Origin: Methylobacterium aquaticum
Lineage (GTDB): Bacteria > Pseudomonadota > Alphaproteobacteria > Rhizobiales > Beijerinckiaceae
NCBI RefSeq assembly: GCF_001043915.1
Contig: NZ_LABX01000065.1
Span: 1-64,000, forward strand
Length of the DNA stretch: 64,000 nucleotides
Direction of reading: 5' to 3'
Part shown: positions 35,475 through 44,023 of the stretch, in pieces
Layout of the letters: each line of letters opens with the position of its first letter
Numbering within the stretch: the stretch's first letter is position 1
Position numbers and translations under genes: made by a program
The notes under the pieces: generated by a model
Databases searched by the model: none
The model's input: only the letters and a program-made list of their open reading frames with translations
What the model was told of the DNA's origin: nothing

Positions 35475-36290
35475 ATGATCAAGGATCTGACCATCGTCGT
35501 CGACGGCGTCGGCCGGCGCGCCGCGCCCTACGGGCTCGGGCTCGCCGCCGAGTTCGACGCCAGCGTCTCCGCGGTGAGCGTCCTGCCGCTCGAGCCGTTC
35601 GGGACCTTCGCGCAGTCGGAGATCCGCTACGACATGATCGTGGCCGCCGAGCAGGATGCGCGCGAACAGGCTGCCGCCGCCGCCGAGGCCGTCGCGGCCG
35701 AGGCCCTGGCGGCGGGGCGGCCCTGCGAGACGACCGCGATCTGCACCTCCGCGCCGCTCGCCCCGCTGCGCCTCGCCGGCTTCGTGCACCTGAGCGACCT
35801 CGTGGTGATCGAGCAGGCCGATGCCGCCCACCCCAAGCCCGCGGACGCCTATCTGGAGACGCTGCTGTTCAGGGGCGCGCGCCCGGTCCTGGTGGTGCCC
35901 TACATCCACGCCTCGCCGCCCCGGTTCGCCACGGCAATCGTCGCCTGGGACGGCAGCGCGCCCGCCGCGCGGGCCCTGAGCGACGCGCTTCCGCTTCTGC
36001 GCCGCATCGCCCGCGTCGAACTCGTCAGCGTCACCGACGAGCCGGTCCCGGAGGCGACGCACGGGCGGGCGGTCCGCCACCTCGCCCGGCACGGGGTCGA
36101 GGCCGTGTTCCACACCCTCCCGGGCGGCCTGCCGGTGGGCGAGGCCCTGCTCTCGCATGCCGCCGATCGCGGGGCCGATCTCCTGGTCATGGGCGCCTAC
36201 GGCCATTCGCGCCTGCGCGAGGCGATCCTCGGCGGGACCAGCCGGACGATCCTCGCCTCGATGACGGTGCCGGTGCTGATGTCCCGCTGA
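35475..36290 (+). CDS. Tandem universal stress protein
   Basis: A 271-residue protein with two UspA domains. The second has the ATP-binding signature GAYGHSRLREAILGGTSRTI (G-2X-G-9X-G-S/T) preceded by LLVMG; the first is degenerate and lacks the glycine signature. This resembles two-domain Usp proteins of the low-oxygen regulons. The ATG follows GGGAGAA. A FixK/FNR-type box is 58 bases upstream. Similar Usp genes occur at 42775 and 44024. A role in stress or hypoxia survival is inferred. Confidence 0.85.
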   Translation: MIKDLTIVVDGVGRRAAPYGLGLAAEFDASVSAVSVLPLEPFGTFAQSEIRYDMIVAAEQDAREQAAAAAEAVAAEALAAGRPCETTAICTSAPLAPLRLAGFVHLSDLVVIEQADAAHPKPADAYLETLLFRGARPVLVVPYIHASPPRFATAIVAWDGSAPAARALSDALPLLRRIARVELVSVTDEPVPEATHGRAVRHLARHGVEAVFHTLPGGLPVGEALLSHAADRGADLLVMGAYGHSRLREAILGGTSRTILASMTVPVLMSR

Positions 36291-36402
36291 CGCGGCTTGG
36301 CGGTGCTGACGGCCCGGGCAAAGCCGTTCGCTGGTTCCGGCGCCGTGCGCTGCGACACGGTTTGAGAAGTGGAAAGACAAAAACACGGGCTTCATGGCAC
36401 TA

Positions 36403-36502
36403 AGAAGATTTCGCCGAAGTGGTCACCGGTTCGGCAGCAAAAATCTGCGATCAAACAAGAGCCTAAGCGGGCGAAGCGTTGGCCTGCCAACGCAAGTCTG
36501 CT
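36403..36502. repeat. Family B element, copy B3 (100 bp, reverse orientation)
   Basis: Reads AGAAGATTTCGCCGAAGTGG at the left and ends CAAGTCTGCT, the reverse complement of B1/B2. It contains the characteristic CTAAGCGGGCGAAGCGTTGG and GCCTGCCAACGC segments. Flanked by TA (CTAAG / CTTAG). Confidence 0.75.
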
Positions 36503-36503
36503 T

Positions 36504-36605
36504 AGAGCATTTTCGACCAAGTGGACACCGGTTGGTCGCAGAAAACGCGGCAAAAATCAGAGACCTAGAGCACTGCCCGATTGCAACATGATCGGGCAGT
36601 GCTCT
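36504..36605. repeat. Family B-like element, copy B4 (about 102 bp, diverged)
   Basis: Begins AGAGCATTTTCGACCAAGTG and ends GGGCAGTGCTCT, with inverted termini AGAGCA/TGCTCT. Same layout as B3 (GACACCGGTTGGTCGCAG versus TCACCGGTTCGGCAGC), directly adjacent to it, with a second hairpin CACTGCCCGAT...ATCGGGCAGTG. Confidence 0.65.
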
Positions 36606-37136
36606 CGCCGCCAGAACATTGTTGACAGGCACACCGCGGGCAACCAAGGCGCAACCATGTCGCGCCGATCCTTCTGCGTCGCAAAACCGATCGCGCCCGC
36701 CCTGGCGCACCGTCGGCCTCAGCCCCGGATGGCGCTCCGACACCTCCGACTGGTCGAGGGCGACGCTCCCACCGGGATCGGCCGCAAACGGAGCCGTCAC
36801 CGCATCGGCATCGATCAGGGGATTGCCCAGGCCCGCGGCAATCCACTGGTCGCGCATGTCGACCCGCTCCGCCTCGCGTGGCAGCGACGCCGCCAGATCC
36901 ATCAGATTGGCGCTGCGGACGTCCGGCATCGTGGCAACCAGCACGGTGAGGTTGTCCCGCCGAGTCTTGCGGAGTTGCGGCAGGCGGTGCTTGAAGCTCG
37001 TCGACGAAATTGACGGCTATTGCTCTGATCCTCCTCACAAGGCCACAAGCCTTCCCCTCCGTCGGGACGCCCCGAATCACAGCACGCCGAAGACCGTCGA
37101 CCACCGACATCCAAACTGATCGAGGGTCTGCGTCAT
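36606..37136 (-). pseudogene. IS4-family transposase N-terminal remnant
   Basis: An ATG at 37136 gives MTQTLDQFGCRWSTVFGVL followed by a TGA, then in frame RLPQLRKTRRDNLTVLVAT, and, after more decay, DVRSANLMDLAASLPREAERVDMRDQW and NPLIDADAV. These match the N-terminal region of IS4-type transposases, which start with LPQLRKTRRDNL-like text. The catalytic domain is lost. The fragment is disrupted by a stop and by loss of the 3' two thirds. No element ends were identified. Confidence 0.6.
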
Positions 37137-37311
37137 CCCCTCCAGTCTCCTCCTCTGATGTGCCCGCCGATGTTCGACCGGAAACGTTGACTCACGCAAT
37201 GTTTCTCGTTAGCAACACATGAGCATCCCCTGACATCTAAGAATACAACTCTAGGTAAAAATGGATGCTGACCGGATCAATTGATAGCCGATCCTGACGC
37301 GGGAGCCTGAG

Positions 37312-38160
37312 TTGAGCAGAAGCCATCGATATGCCGCAGTTTTTCTGACGCTAACGGCTTCGGCAGCGCTTGCGGAAGAAGAGCCCTGGGGCGGCAATGT
37401 TCCAGGCTGGCGGTTTACGCAAGCAGGTGAATCCGGGGACGGCGTCAACTGTCGCGCGATCCAGGGGCAATACCTCATTGCACGGCGGAGCAACGGGCGG
37501 ACCTACGTCTCCGTGCCAGCGCCAGCGGGTTTGCCAAAGGGCTGGTACAGGGACGGTCGAGCCTCGATCGTCCTGGGAAGCACATCTGAGCCGGTCGATG
37601 CGGAGGTGACGGGCCGTCTGCTGCTGCACATCGACGAAGGGCTTTATCCGGCGCTTATCCGGGCCCGCGGTTATCAATGGCGTGTGTCAGGGCCGCAGGG
37701 CCTCGTCACGGGCTCGGTCTCGTTTTCAGGCGATGTGGCGAAAGCCATCGCCGAATTGCGTGCCTGCGTGAGAGCGAACGCAGCGGCCGTTCCCGCCCCG
37801 CGGGCCGCAGCCCCTTCCGCGCCCGCGGCGCGAACCAGCGGCAATCTCAAATGGTCGGGCGACTGGGTCTGGATACGCCCAATGATGATTTTCGGGAAGC
37901 CCGTCGACACACAGGGCCAGCGACTTTCTATTGAGCTGCTCCCTAACAACCATGTGAATATCTGCGTTGATCTGCGTCGAAACGATACATGCAAGAACGT
38001 TCCGTTCACTGAGCGAAACGGCATTTACACGTTGTCTCCGAACGGATCGGAGCTTTACGAGATTCAGATCGCGCAGAACGACCTCAGCGGCCAGTTCTGG
38101 TGGCAAAAGGACAACCGGACCAGGACTGGCGCCGATGGCACGTTTTTCCTGAAACACTAG
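37312..38160 (+). CDS. Hypothetical secreted protein
   Basis: A 282-residue protein with an N-terminal signal peptide (YAAVFLTLTASAALAEE). I do not recognise the family. A Pro/Ala-rich linker (about 160-180) separates an N-terminal part with PVDAEVTGRLLLHIDEG from a C-terminal part (KWSGDWVWIRPMMIFGKPVDTQG, then NICVDLRRNDTCKNV). Two Cys in the latter could form a disulfide. The start is TTG at 37312, after GGGAG; no ATG fits. AT-rich upstream DNA and lower GC than neighbours suggest acquired DNA. Element B5 begins directly after its stop. Confidence 0.6.
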   Translation: MSRSHRYAAVFLTLTASAALAEEEPWGGNVPGWRFTQAGESGDGVNCRAIQGQYLIARRSNGRTYVSVPAPAGLPKGWYRDGRASIVLGSTSEPVDAEVTGRLLLHIDEGLYPALIRARGYQWRVSGPQGLVTGSVSFSGDVAKAIAELRACVRANAAAVPAPRAAAPSAPAARTSGNLKWSGDWVWIRPMMIFGKPVDTQGQRLSIELLPNNHVNICVDLRRNDTCKNVPFTERNGIYTLSPNGSELYEIQIAQNDLSGQFWWQKDNRTRTGADGTFFLKH

Positions 38161-38261
38161 AGCGCTTCACGATCGCGTTGCAATCGCGACGCTTCTCTCG
38201 CTGTTAGGTTTTGCCGCATTTTCTACGATCAACCTGTGTCCACTTGGTCGGAAAATGCGCT
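38161..38261. repeat. Family B-like element, copy B5 (101 bp)
   Basis: Begins AGCGCTTCACGATC directly after the TAG stop codon of the 37312 gene and ends GAAAATGCGCT, with inverted termini AGCGC/GCGCT. Contains GTTAGGTTTTGCCGC and CACTTGGTCGG like B4. It is diverged from B1-B3 but has the same length and plan. Confidence 0.6.
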
Positions 38262-38305
38262 CGCGGCGTGATCCTTGCCGAACTCGAATTTTGGAAGACC
38301 TAGCC

Positions 38306-39571
38306 ATGCATCACGCACGCGCATTGACCATCGCAGCCGTGCTCGCCTCCGGGAGCGCGTTCGCGCAAGGGCAGCCGGGTGACGCCCATTTCTGCCGGCA
38401 ATATGCGGACACGGTCGCTACCGCGGTCGAGGACGCCACGAAGAACAACCCTGCGTGCCTGAATCCGAGCGCGGGTGTCCATTCCGACCGAAATTCGCAT
38501 ACGAACTGGTGTTTGCGTACTCCGAGCGAAAAGGTTGAAGGGGCCTCCGTGCACATTCGCCGTTTGGCAAGCAAGTGCACGAGCGGTTTTATGCCCGCGC
38601 CATCGGACTATGGCGGCTACGCGATCATGGGCGCCGGCCAGTTCGAGGAGCCTTACGGGCAGACGCGTGGATGGAATGTCATGGCCGCCTTCAGCGGGCG
38701 CCTGTTCATGTATTGCGTCGCGACGAACGACGCCGGTGGCCGTTCAGTCCGTCTCGGTGTCGACCAAGCGATGCCGGGCGACGGCCGTCAGTGGCAGCTC
38801 GCCGTTCCAATCCGTTCCAACAAGGATTGGCAGGGTCGGCTTGAAGTCGACGGTCAAGAGCCAGCGCACCGTGCGGGCGCGGACGTGAGTGGCGATACCT
38901 TCGCGGACTGGACGATCGCCTGGTTGAACCTGGGACAGCTCGATGCGCTCAAGCAAGGCAAGACAGCTGTGCTGGGCGTCGGCAAGCGGGATTACGACTT
39001 CAGCCTCGCCGGCGTCGCCGCCGCGATCACGAAGATCGAGGAATGCCGCTCTCGTCGGGGCGTCGTTCCAGCCTCCGCAACCACCTCATCCCAGGCGACG
39101 CAGATGGTGCAGCAAGCGCCCGTTCAACCCGGTCCCGGCGGGCCGGTGACGTCCGGCGCGGCGATCGGGCCGGAGCCCGCAGACCTTGTCGAGAGCATCT
39201 ACCGCACGGCGATATCCGGCGGTGACGCATTCGACAGGCGCACCCGTGCGCGATATCTCTCCCGCCAGCTTGTAAGCCTCATCGCGGAGGACGAACAAAA
39301 CAGCAGGAAGCAACAGGAGCCGGGCAAGCTTGAATACTCGCTGCTGAGCGGCAGTCAGGACATGCTTAAGATCGGCAATCTGCAAGTCGCGGAGGTATCG
39401 CGCCAGCACGATCGCGCCACCGTGAGCGTTCGCTTCCGGAACGCCGCGTTCGGTGGGACCGCACCGGTCGAAACTGTCACTTACCAGTTGCAGGCGGGCG
39501 ACCAAGGCTGGCGTGTCACCAACATTATCTATGGTCCCCAGCACAGCCTGCTCGGCACACTGAAGCGGTGA
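38306..39571 (+). CDS. Hypothetical secreted protein, two-part
   Basis: A 421-residue protein with a signal peptide (ALTIAAVLASGSAFAQG). The N-terminal half is Cys-containing and unfamiliar (HFCRQYADTVATAVEDA, CTSGFMPAPSDYGGYAIMGAG). A Ser/Thr/Gln-rich linker follows (about 255-290). The C-terminal 120 residues (YRTAISGGDAFDRRTRARYLSRQLVSLIAEDE and VTYQLQAGDQGWRVTNIIY) resemble DUF3828-like domains. It pairs with the 37312 secreted protein across element B5 and may act with it at the cell envelope. Function unknown. Confidence 0.6.
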   Translation: MHHARALTIAAVLASGSAFAQGQPGDAHFCRQYADTVATAVEDATKNNPACLNPSAGVHSDRNSHTNWCLRTPSEKVEGASVHIRRLASKCTSGFMPAPSDYGGYAIMGAGQFEEPYGQTRGWNVMAAFSGRLFMYCVATNDAGGRSVRLGVDQAMPGDGRQWQLAVPIRSNKDWQGRLEVDGQEPAHRAGADVSGDTFADWTIAWLNLGQLDALKQGKTAVLGVGKRDYDFSLAGVAAAITKIEECRSRRGVVPASATTSSQATQMVQQAPVQPGPGGPVTSGAAIGPEPADLVESIYRTAISGGDAFDRRTRARYLSRQLVSLIAEDEQNSRKQQEPGKLEYSLLSGSQDMLKIGNLQVAEVSRQHDRATVSVRFRNAAFGGTAPVETVTYQLQAGDQGWRVTNIIYGPQHSLLGTLKR

Positions 39572-39668
39572 CGGTTGGCTGACACTGACATCGATGCCTG
39601 ATCGGCTGTCCGTGGTGTGGGCGGCAGGGATGGAGCGGCCCCGCGCGATCGTCAGGGTTCAGAGTCAG

Positions 39669-39777
39669 ACCAACGGCCGTTGAAGACGGCCTTTGGTTCC
39701 GTTGTCGGATTTTCGCCCAGCCCAAGGTCGCGGACGTCTGGGCTTGGCATCGGACATTCGAGAGGGGTCAACCGCCT
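39669..39777. repeat. Family A element, copy A3 (diverged, truncated, reverse)
   Basis: Reads ACCAACGGCCGTTGAAGACG, CTTTGGTTCCGTTGTCGGAT and TTTCGCCCAGCCC...GGGCTTGGCATCG, aligning with the reverse complement of A1/A2. The far end, expected to finish GGCCGTTGGTAT, is replaced by the 26-base palindrome pair. Confidence 0.6.
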
Positions 39778-39779
39778 CG

Positions 39780-39843
39780 TCGATCTCGGGCTTGCCCGAG
39801 ATCGAATCACGGCCCCGTCGATCTCGGGCAAGCCCGAGATCGA
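39780..39843. repeat. Pair of 26-base palindromes (period 38)
   Basis: TCGATCTCGGGC + TT + GCCCGAGATCGA at 39780-39805, and the same arms around AA at 39818-39843. The centre is the only difference, giving inverted centres CTTG/CAAG. They are strong hairpins and may be binding sites, a terminator pair, or a recombination remnant. Confidence 0.65.
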
Positions 39844-39861
39844 TTCGATGCATCCGCGTGA

Positions 39862-39999
39862 CCGGGGCACATTCACGGGCGACACTCCGAAACGGCTCGG
39901 ACAGGGCGGTTCGATGAAGCCGCAAGTCCCTGCAAACAAAGCATCTCGCATCCGCGAGATCGAGAATGCCGCATCGGCTTGGCCGTGAATGTGCCCCGG
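39862..39999. repeat. Block with 17-base inverted ends (element C)
   Basis: The arms CCGGGGCACATTCACGG (39862-39878) and CCGTGAATGTGCCCCGG (39983-39999) are perfect reverse complements enclosing 104 bases with no coding sense. It resembles a small non-autonomous element inserted into the A3/B8 repeat pile. Confidence 0.5.
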
Positions 40000-40003
40000 C
40001 TAC

Positions 40004-40036
40004 GGCGAAGCGTTGGCCTGCCAACGCAAGTCTGCT
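40004..40036. repeat. Family B fragment, copy B8
   Basis: GGCGAAGCGTTGGCCTGCCAACGCAAGTCTGCT-like text matches only the right third of B3 (33 bases). Confidence 0.55.
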
Positions 40037-40056
40037 TCGCTCGCCACTCGGACGGG

Positions 40057-42531
40057 TCAAACGCCCGAGACGACCTGGCCGCCCTGACCGAGGCGTTCCG
40101 GCCAGACCCAGTCGCGGATCTCCGGCAGGTCGTCGCCGGTCCGGCAGACATGGGCGCGGTGGGCGGCGAGCGCGTCCCGCAACGCCTGCTCGGCATGGTC
40201 GCCCCGTGTGCCGAGGCGCCGCGGGACGGCGCGCAGGGCCGCTTGCGCGAGGTGGTAGCGGTCGAGCCGGTTCAGCACGCACATGTCGAAGGGCGTCGTG
40301 GTGGTGCCCTCCTCGATGAAGCCGTGCACGTGCAGGCTGACGTGGTTGCGGCGCCGGTAGGTCAGCCGGTGGATGAGCCAGGGATAGCCGTGATAGGCGA
40401 AGATCACCGGCCGGTCGCGGGTGAACAGACTGTCGAAGGTCGCGTCGTCCAGCCCGTGCGGATGCATCTCGGGCGAGGCCAGCGTCATCAGGTCGACGAC
40501 GTTGACGACGCGGACGCGCAGGTCCGGCACCTGCCGGCGCAGCCAGTCGACCGCCGCCAGGGTCTCCTGGGTCGGCACGTCGCCCGCGCAGGCCATCACC
40601 ACGTCCGGCTCGCCCTCGTCCTCGTTCGAGGCGAAAGACCAGATCCCGGCGCCCGCCGCGCAATGCGCCGCCGCCGCGTCGAGATCGAGCCATTGCAGGG
40701 CCGGCTGCTTACCGGCCACCACCACGTTGATGCGGTCATGGGTGCGCAGGCAGTGGTCCATGACGCAGAGGAGCGTGTTGGCGTCCGGCGGCAGGTAGAT
40801 GCGGGCGATGTCGCTGCGCTTGTTGGCCAGGAAGTCGACGAAGCCGGGATCCTGGTGGCTGAATCCGTTGTGGTCCTGGCGCCAGACATGGGACGACAAC
40901 AGGATGTTGAGCGAGGGCACCGGCCGGCGCCAGGGCAGGGCGCGGGAGCCCTTGAGCCACTTGGCGTGCTGGTTCACCATCGAATCGACCACGTGCACGA
41001 AGGCTTCGTAGGTCGCGAACAGGCCGTGGCGGCCGGTCAGCACGTAGCCTTCGAGCCAGCCCTCGCAGAGATGCTCGCTCAGCACCTCCATCACGCGGCC
41101 CTCGCGCCCGAGATGGTCGTCGCCCGGCAGGACCGGGCCCTGCCAGGCGCGATCGGTCACCGCGAACACCGCATCGAGGCGGTTCGAGGCGGTCTCGTCG
41201 GGCCCCATGATACGGAAGTTGCGGGCCTCCGCGTTCAGCACCAGGGTCTCGCGCAGGTAGGTGCCCAGCGCCCGCGTCGCCTCGGCGGTGAGACGGCCGG
41301 GCACCGGCACGTCGACCGCGAGGGGCGCCAGGTCCGGCAGACGCAGGGGCCGGGAGCCATGCGCGTTGGCATGCGGGTTGGCCGAGAGGCGCCGCGGCCC
41401 CGCCGGCGCCAGGGCCGCGAGGGCCGGGACCGGCGCGCCCTCGGCCGTGAACAGCTCCTCGGGCCGGTACGAGCGCATCCACTCGTCCAGGATCGCGAGG
41501 TGATCGGGGCGCTCGCGCAGGGCCGCGACCGGGACCTGATGCGCGCGCCAGGTGCCCTCGACCGGCTTGCCGTCGACCGTCCTCGGCCCGGTCCAGCCCT
41601 TGGGGCTGCGCAGCACGATCATCGGCCAGCGCGGGCGCTCGGTGGCGCCGCGCCGCGCCCGCTCGCGGATCGCCGCGATCGCGTCGAAGGCCGTGTCGAA
41701 GGCGGCGGCCATCGCCTGGTGCATCGGACCGGGCTCATGACCCTCGACGAAGAGCGGCGCGTAGCCGTAGCCGACGAGCAGGCTCTCCAGCTCGTCCCGG
41801 TCCAGGCGGGCGAGCAGGGTCGGATTGGCGATCTTGTAGCCGTTGAGGTGCAGGATCGGCAGGACCGTGCCGTCGTGCCGCGGATCGAGGAACTTGTTCG
41901 AATGCCAGGAGGCGGCGAGCGGCCCGGTCTCCGCCTCCCCGTCGCCGACCACGCAGGCGACGATCAGGCCCGGATTGTCGAGGGCGGCACCGAAGGCGTG
42001 GGCGAGGGCATAGCCGAGTTCGCCGCCCTCGTGGATCGAACCGGGCAGATCCGGCGAGGCGTGGCTCGGAATGCCACCCGGGAACGAGAACTGCCGGAAC
42101 AGCCGCGCCATCCCGTCGGCGTCGCGCGCCACCTCCGGGTAGATCTCGCCATAGGTCCCTTCGAGCCACGCATTGGCGACGAGGCCGGGCGCGCCGTGCC
42201 CCGGTCCCCAGACGGCGATCATGTCGAGGTCGCGCTGGCGGATCACCCGGTTCAGGTGCGCGTAGACGAAGTTCAGCCCCGGCGTCGTGCCCCAATGCCC
42301 GAGAAGCCGTGGCTTGACGTGCTCCGGCGCCAGCGGCCGGCGCAGCAGGGGATTGTCCATCAGGTAGATCTGCCCGACCGACAGGTAGTTGGCGGCGCGC
42401 CAATACGCATCGATCTCGCGCAGGGCCTGTGGCCCGAGCGGTCCCGGCACGAAGGCGGGTCCGCTGTCCTGACCCGGTCCGCTCTCCAGGTCGCCTTCGC
42501 CGCCGGGCTGTGCCGTGCCGGTATCCCGCAT
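40057..42531 (-). CDS. xfp: Xylulose-5-phosphate/fructose-6-phosphate phosphoketolase
   Basis: An 824-residue thiamine-diphosphate enzyme that splits xylulose 5-phosphate or fructose 6-phosphate with phosphate to acetyl phosphate. The N-terminal XFP_N part reads [21 protein letters not shown] and [18 protein letters not shown]; the ThDP motif is [19 protein letters not shown]; conserved catalytic His residues lie in [13 protein letters not shown] and [18 protein letters not shown]. Length matches the family (about 800). The ATG at 42531 has GGGAG upstream. A FixK/FNR-type box 60 bases upstream (42591-42604) suggests low-oxygen control. Confidence 0.93.
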   Translation of the reverse strand: MRDTGTAQPGGEGDLESGPGQDSGPAFVPGPLGPQALREIDAYWRAANYLSVGQIYLMDNPLLRRPLAPEHVKPRLLGHWGTTPGLNFVYAHLNRVIRQRDLDMIAVWGPGHGAPGLVANAWLEGTYGEIYPEVARDADGMARLFRQFSFPGGIPSHASPDLPGSIHEGGELGYALAHAFGAALDNPGLIVACVVGDGEAETGPLAASWHSNKFLDPRHDGTVLPILHLNGYKIANPTLLARLDRDELESLLVGYGYAPLFVEGHEPGPMHQAMAAAFDTAFDAIAAIRERARRGATERPRWPMIVLRSPKGWTGPRTVDGKPVEGTWRAHQVPVAALRERPDHLAILDEWMRSYRPEELFTAEGAPVPALAALAPAGPRRLSANPHANAHGSRPLRLPDLAPLAVDVPVPGRLTAEATRALGTYLRETLVLNAEARNFRIMGPDETASNRLDAVFAVTDRAWQGPVLPGDDHLGREGRVMEVLSEHLCEGWLEGYVLTGRHGLFATYEAFVHVVDSMVNQHAKWLKGSRALPWRRPVPSLNILLSSHVWRQDHNGFSHQDPGFVDFLANKRSDIARIYLPPDANTLLCVMDHCLRTHDRINVVVAGKQPALQWLDLDAAAAHCAAGAGIWSFASNEDEGEPDVVMACAGDVPTQETLAAVDWLRRQVPDLRVRVVNVVDLMTLASPEMHPHGLDDATFDSLFTRDRPVIFAYHGYPWLIHRLTYRRRNHVSLHVHGFIEEGTTTTPFDMCVLNRLDRYHLAQAALRAVPRRLGTRGDHAEQALRDALAAHRAHVCRTGDDLPEIRDWVWPERLGQGGQVVSGV

Positions 42532-42590
42532 GTCGGTCTCCCGATGCTTCAGATCTCGGGCGATCCTGCCGGACCGGCGGTCCGACGGCA

Positions 42591-42604
42591 TTGAGATGCA
42601 TCAA
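42591..42604. promoter_or_regulatory. FixK/FNR-type box between xfp and usp
   Basis: TTGAGATGCATCAA fits TTG(A/C)-N6-(T/G)CAA and TTGA-N6-TCAA symmetry. It is 60 bases from the xfp start (minus strand) and 170 from the usp gene at 42775. Confidence 0.6.
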
Positions 42605-42639
42605 GGCGCCGGCCGGGGCCATGTGGGACACCGATCCGT

Positions 42640-42738
42640 AGCAGACGGACGTTGGCAGACCGATGTTTCGTCGGCTTAGGCTTTTGGTGTGTCGCCGATT
42701 GTCTCGCGAGACCGGCCATGACCTTTGCGAAATCTGCA
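42640..42738. repeat. Family B element, copy B7 (99 bp, diverged)
   Basis: Starts AGCAGACGGACGTTGGCAGA and ends GCGAAATCTGCA. It carries GTCGGCTTAGGCTTTTGGTG and GTCGCCGATTGTCTC in the positions of GCTTAGGCTCTTGTTTTGTC and GTCGCAGATTTTTAT of B2. Left flank is GTA. Confidence 0.65.
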
Positions 42739-42774
42739 TGGTCGGGCCCTCGGGCGGCGGCAAGGGAGATGGTC

Positions 42775-43590
42775 ATGACGCTCTCTTCCATCCTGGTCTC
42801 GGTCGATGCCGGGGCGTCTTGTGCGGATCGCGTCCAGCTCGCCGCCGGCCTCGCCGCCCGGTCCGGCGCGCGTCTCGTCGGCCTTGCCGCCTGCCCGGTT
42901 CCGGCCGTCGTGCCGGCCCTGGACGGGATGTCGGTCGAGCCTCTCGCCGAGGCCGAGGAGGAGCGCGCCCGCGAGCGGCTGGCGGCTGCCGAGGCGCTGT
43001 TCGAGCGCGAGGCGGGGGAGGCGGGCAAGCGGGCGTGGCGCGGCGCCCTCGCCTCGCCCCTGGCGACCCTCGTCGCGCAGGCCCGCATCGCCGACCTGGT
43101 GATCGTCGGCCGGCAGGGGCCCGCCGACGGCGATCCGGGCCCGATGGGCGTCTCGCCGGGGGCCCTGCTGATGGAGGCCGGACGCCCCGTCCTGCTGGTG
43201 CCGCCCGGCCTGGAACGGCTCGTGCCCAAGCGGGTGGTCGTCGCCTGGAAGGACACGCGCGAGGCCCGCCGCGCCGTTCACGACGCCCTGCCGTACCTGG
43301 CCGCGGCCGAGCGGACCTGCATCGTGGCCGTGGGGCCGGACGCTCATCACGGCGGCGCCGAGGCGACGGCCCGGTATCTGGCCGGGCACGGCATCGCCGC
43401 CACCCCCCACCTGATGCCGAGCCCGGCCTTCAGTGCGGCGGACGAGCTGCTCCGCGTCTGCGACCGCGAGGGCGCGGACCTGCTGGTGATGGGCGCCTAC
43501 GGCCATTCGCGCCTGCGCGAATGGGTGTTCGGCGGCGTCACCCGCGACATCCTGCGCACCGCCCCCCTTTGCTGCCTGATGAGCCACTGA
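42775..43590 (+). CDS. Tandem universal stress protein
   Basis: A 271-residue two-domain Usp protein. The N-terminal domain starts SSILVSVDAGASCADRVQL; the C-terminal domain ends with the nucleotide signature GAYGHSRLREWVFGGVTRDIL. It is related to the protein at 35475 (same length and C-terminal signature). The stop TGA overlaps the start of a cytochrome c gene, so the two are co-translated. Likely controlled by the box at 42591. Confidence 0.85.
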   Translation: MTLSSILVSVDAGASCADRVQLAAGLAARSGARLVGLAACPVPAVVPALDGMSVEPLAEAEEERARERLAAAEALFEREAGEAGKRAWRGALASPLATLVAQARIADLVIVGRQGPADGDPGPMGVSPGALLMEAGRPVLLVPPGLERLVPKRVVVAWKDTREARRAVHDALPYLAAAERTCIVAVGPDAHHGGAEATARYLAGHGIAATPHLMPSPAFSAADELLRVCDREGADLLVMGAYGHSRLREWVFGGVTRDILRTAPLCCLMSH

Positions 43591-43916
43591 TGCGCGCCCA
43601 CCTCTCCCTCGCGGCGGTCGTCGTCGCCTTCTCGCTCCTGTCATGGCCCGCCGGAGCCTGGGACCGGCAGGTCGCCCAGGGTGGGACGCTGGCCCGTGCC
43701 CATTGCGCGCGCTGTCACGCCGTCGGACGCACCGGCCCGAGCCCGCTCTCCGTGGCGCCGCCCTTCCGCGACCTTCACACCCGCTATCCCGTGGAGGAAT
43801 TGGCCGAGGCCCTGGCCGAGGGCATCCGCACCGGCCACCCGGGCATGCCCGAGTTCCGGTTCGATCCGGATCAGGCGCAATCCCTCATCGCCTACCTCAA
43901 GTCTCTCGAACGCTAA
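43590..43916 (+). CDS. Small periplasmic c-type cytochrome
   Basis: A 108-residue class I cytochrome c. A signal peptide (LAAVVVAFSLLSWPAGA) is followed by the heme motif CARCH (Cys39, Cys42, His43) and a likely axial Met86 in GHPGMPEF. The C-terminal helix reads QAQSLIAYLKSL. It could pass electrons to a terminal oxidase, nitrate/nitrite enzymes or a dehydrogenase. Translational overlap with a Usp gene is unusual and suggests co-regulation in low oxygen. Confidence 0.88.
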   Translation: MRAHLSLAAVVVAFSLLSWPAGAWDRQVAQGGTLARAHCARCHAVGRTGPSPLSVAPPFRDLHTRYPVEELAEALAEGIRTGHPGMPEFRFDPDQAQSLIAYLKSLER

Positions 43917-43970
43917 GCAGATTTCGCCGAAGCGGTCACCGGTTCGGCGACGACCATGACGCAGAAAACA
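43916..43970. repeat. Family B element, copy B6 (partial)
   Basis: AGCAGATTTCGCCGAAGCGG and TCACCGGTTCGGCGACG match B3; homology fades after about 43955. The left end coincides with the last base of the cytochrome stop codon TAA. Confidence 0.6.
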
Positions 43971-44023
43971 CGGAGCGAAGCCGAATTGCACGACGCAGCT
44001 CGGCTGAGCCGGAGGATGTCTCG

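Larger units (their letters stand above)
36291..37311. other. Repeat- and IS-remnant-containing gap
   Basis: No intact gene. The stretch holds family B elements B3 and B4 back to back and an IS4-family transposase remnant on the minus strand. The right end (37190-37300) is AT-rich and probably contains the promoter of the following secreted-protein gene. Confidence 0.6.
39572..40056. other. Nested-repeat region before phosphoketolase
   Basis: No gene in this 485-base stretch. It contains a truncated family A element, two 26-base palindromes, a 140-bp block bounded by 17-base inverted arms and a fragment of family B. See the separate entries. Confidence 0.65.

Noticed and set aside
39780-39843. 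Considered as a CRISPR fragment
   Set aside because: Only two units with a 12-base gap, each a palindrome, and no further repeats or cas genes.
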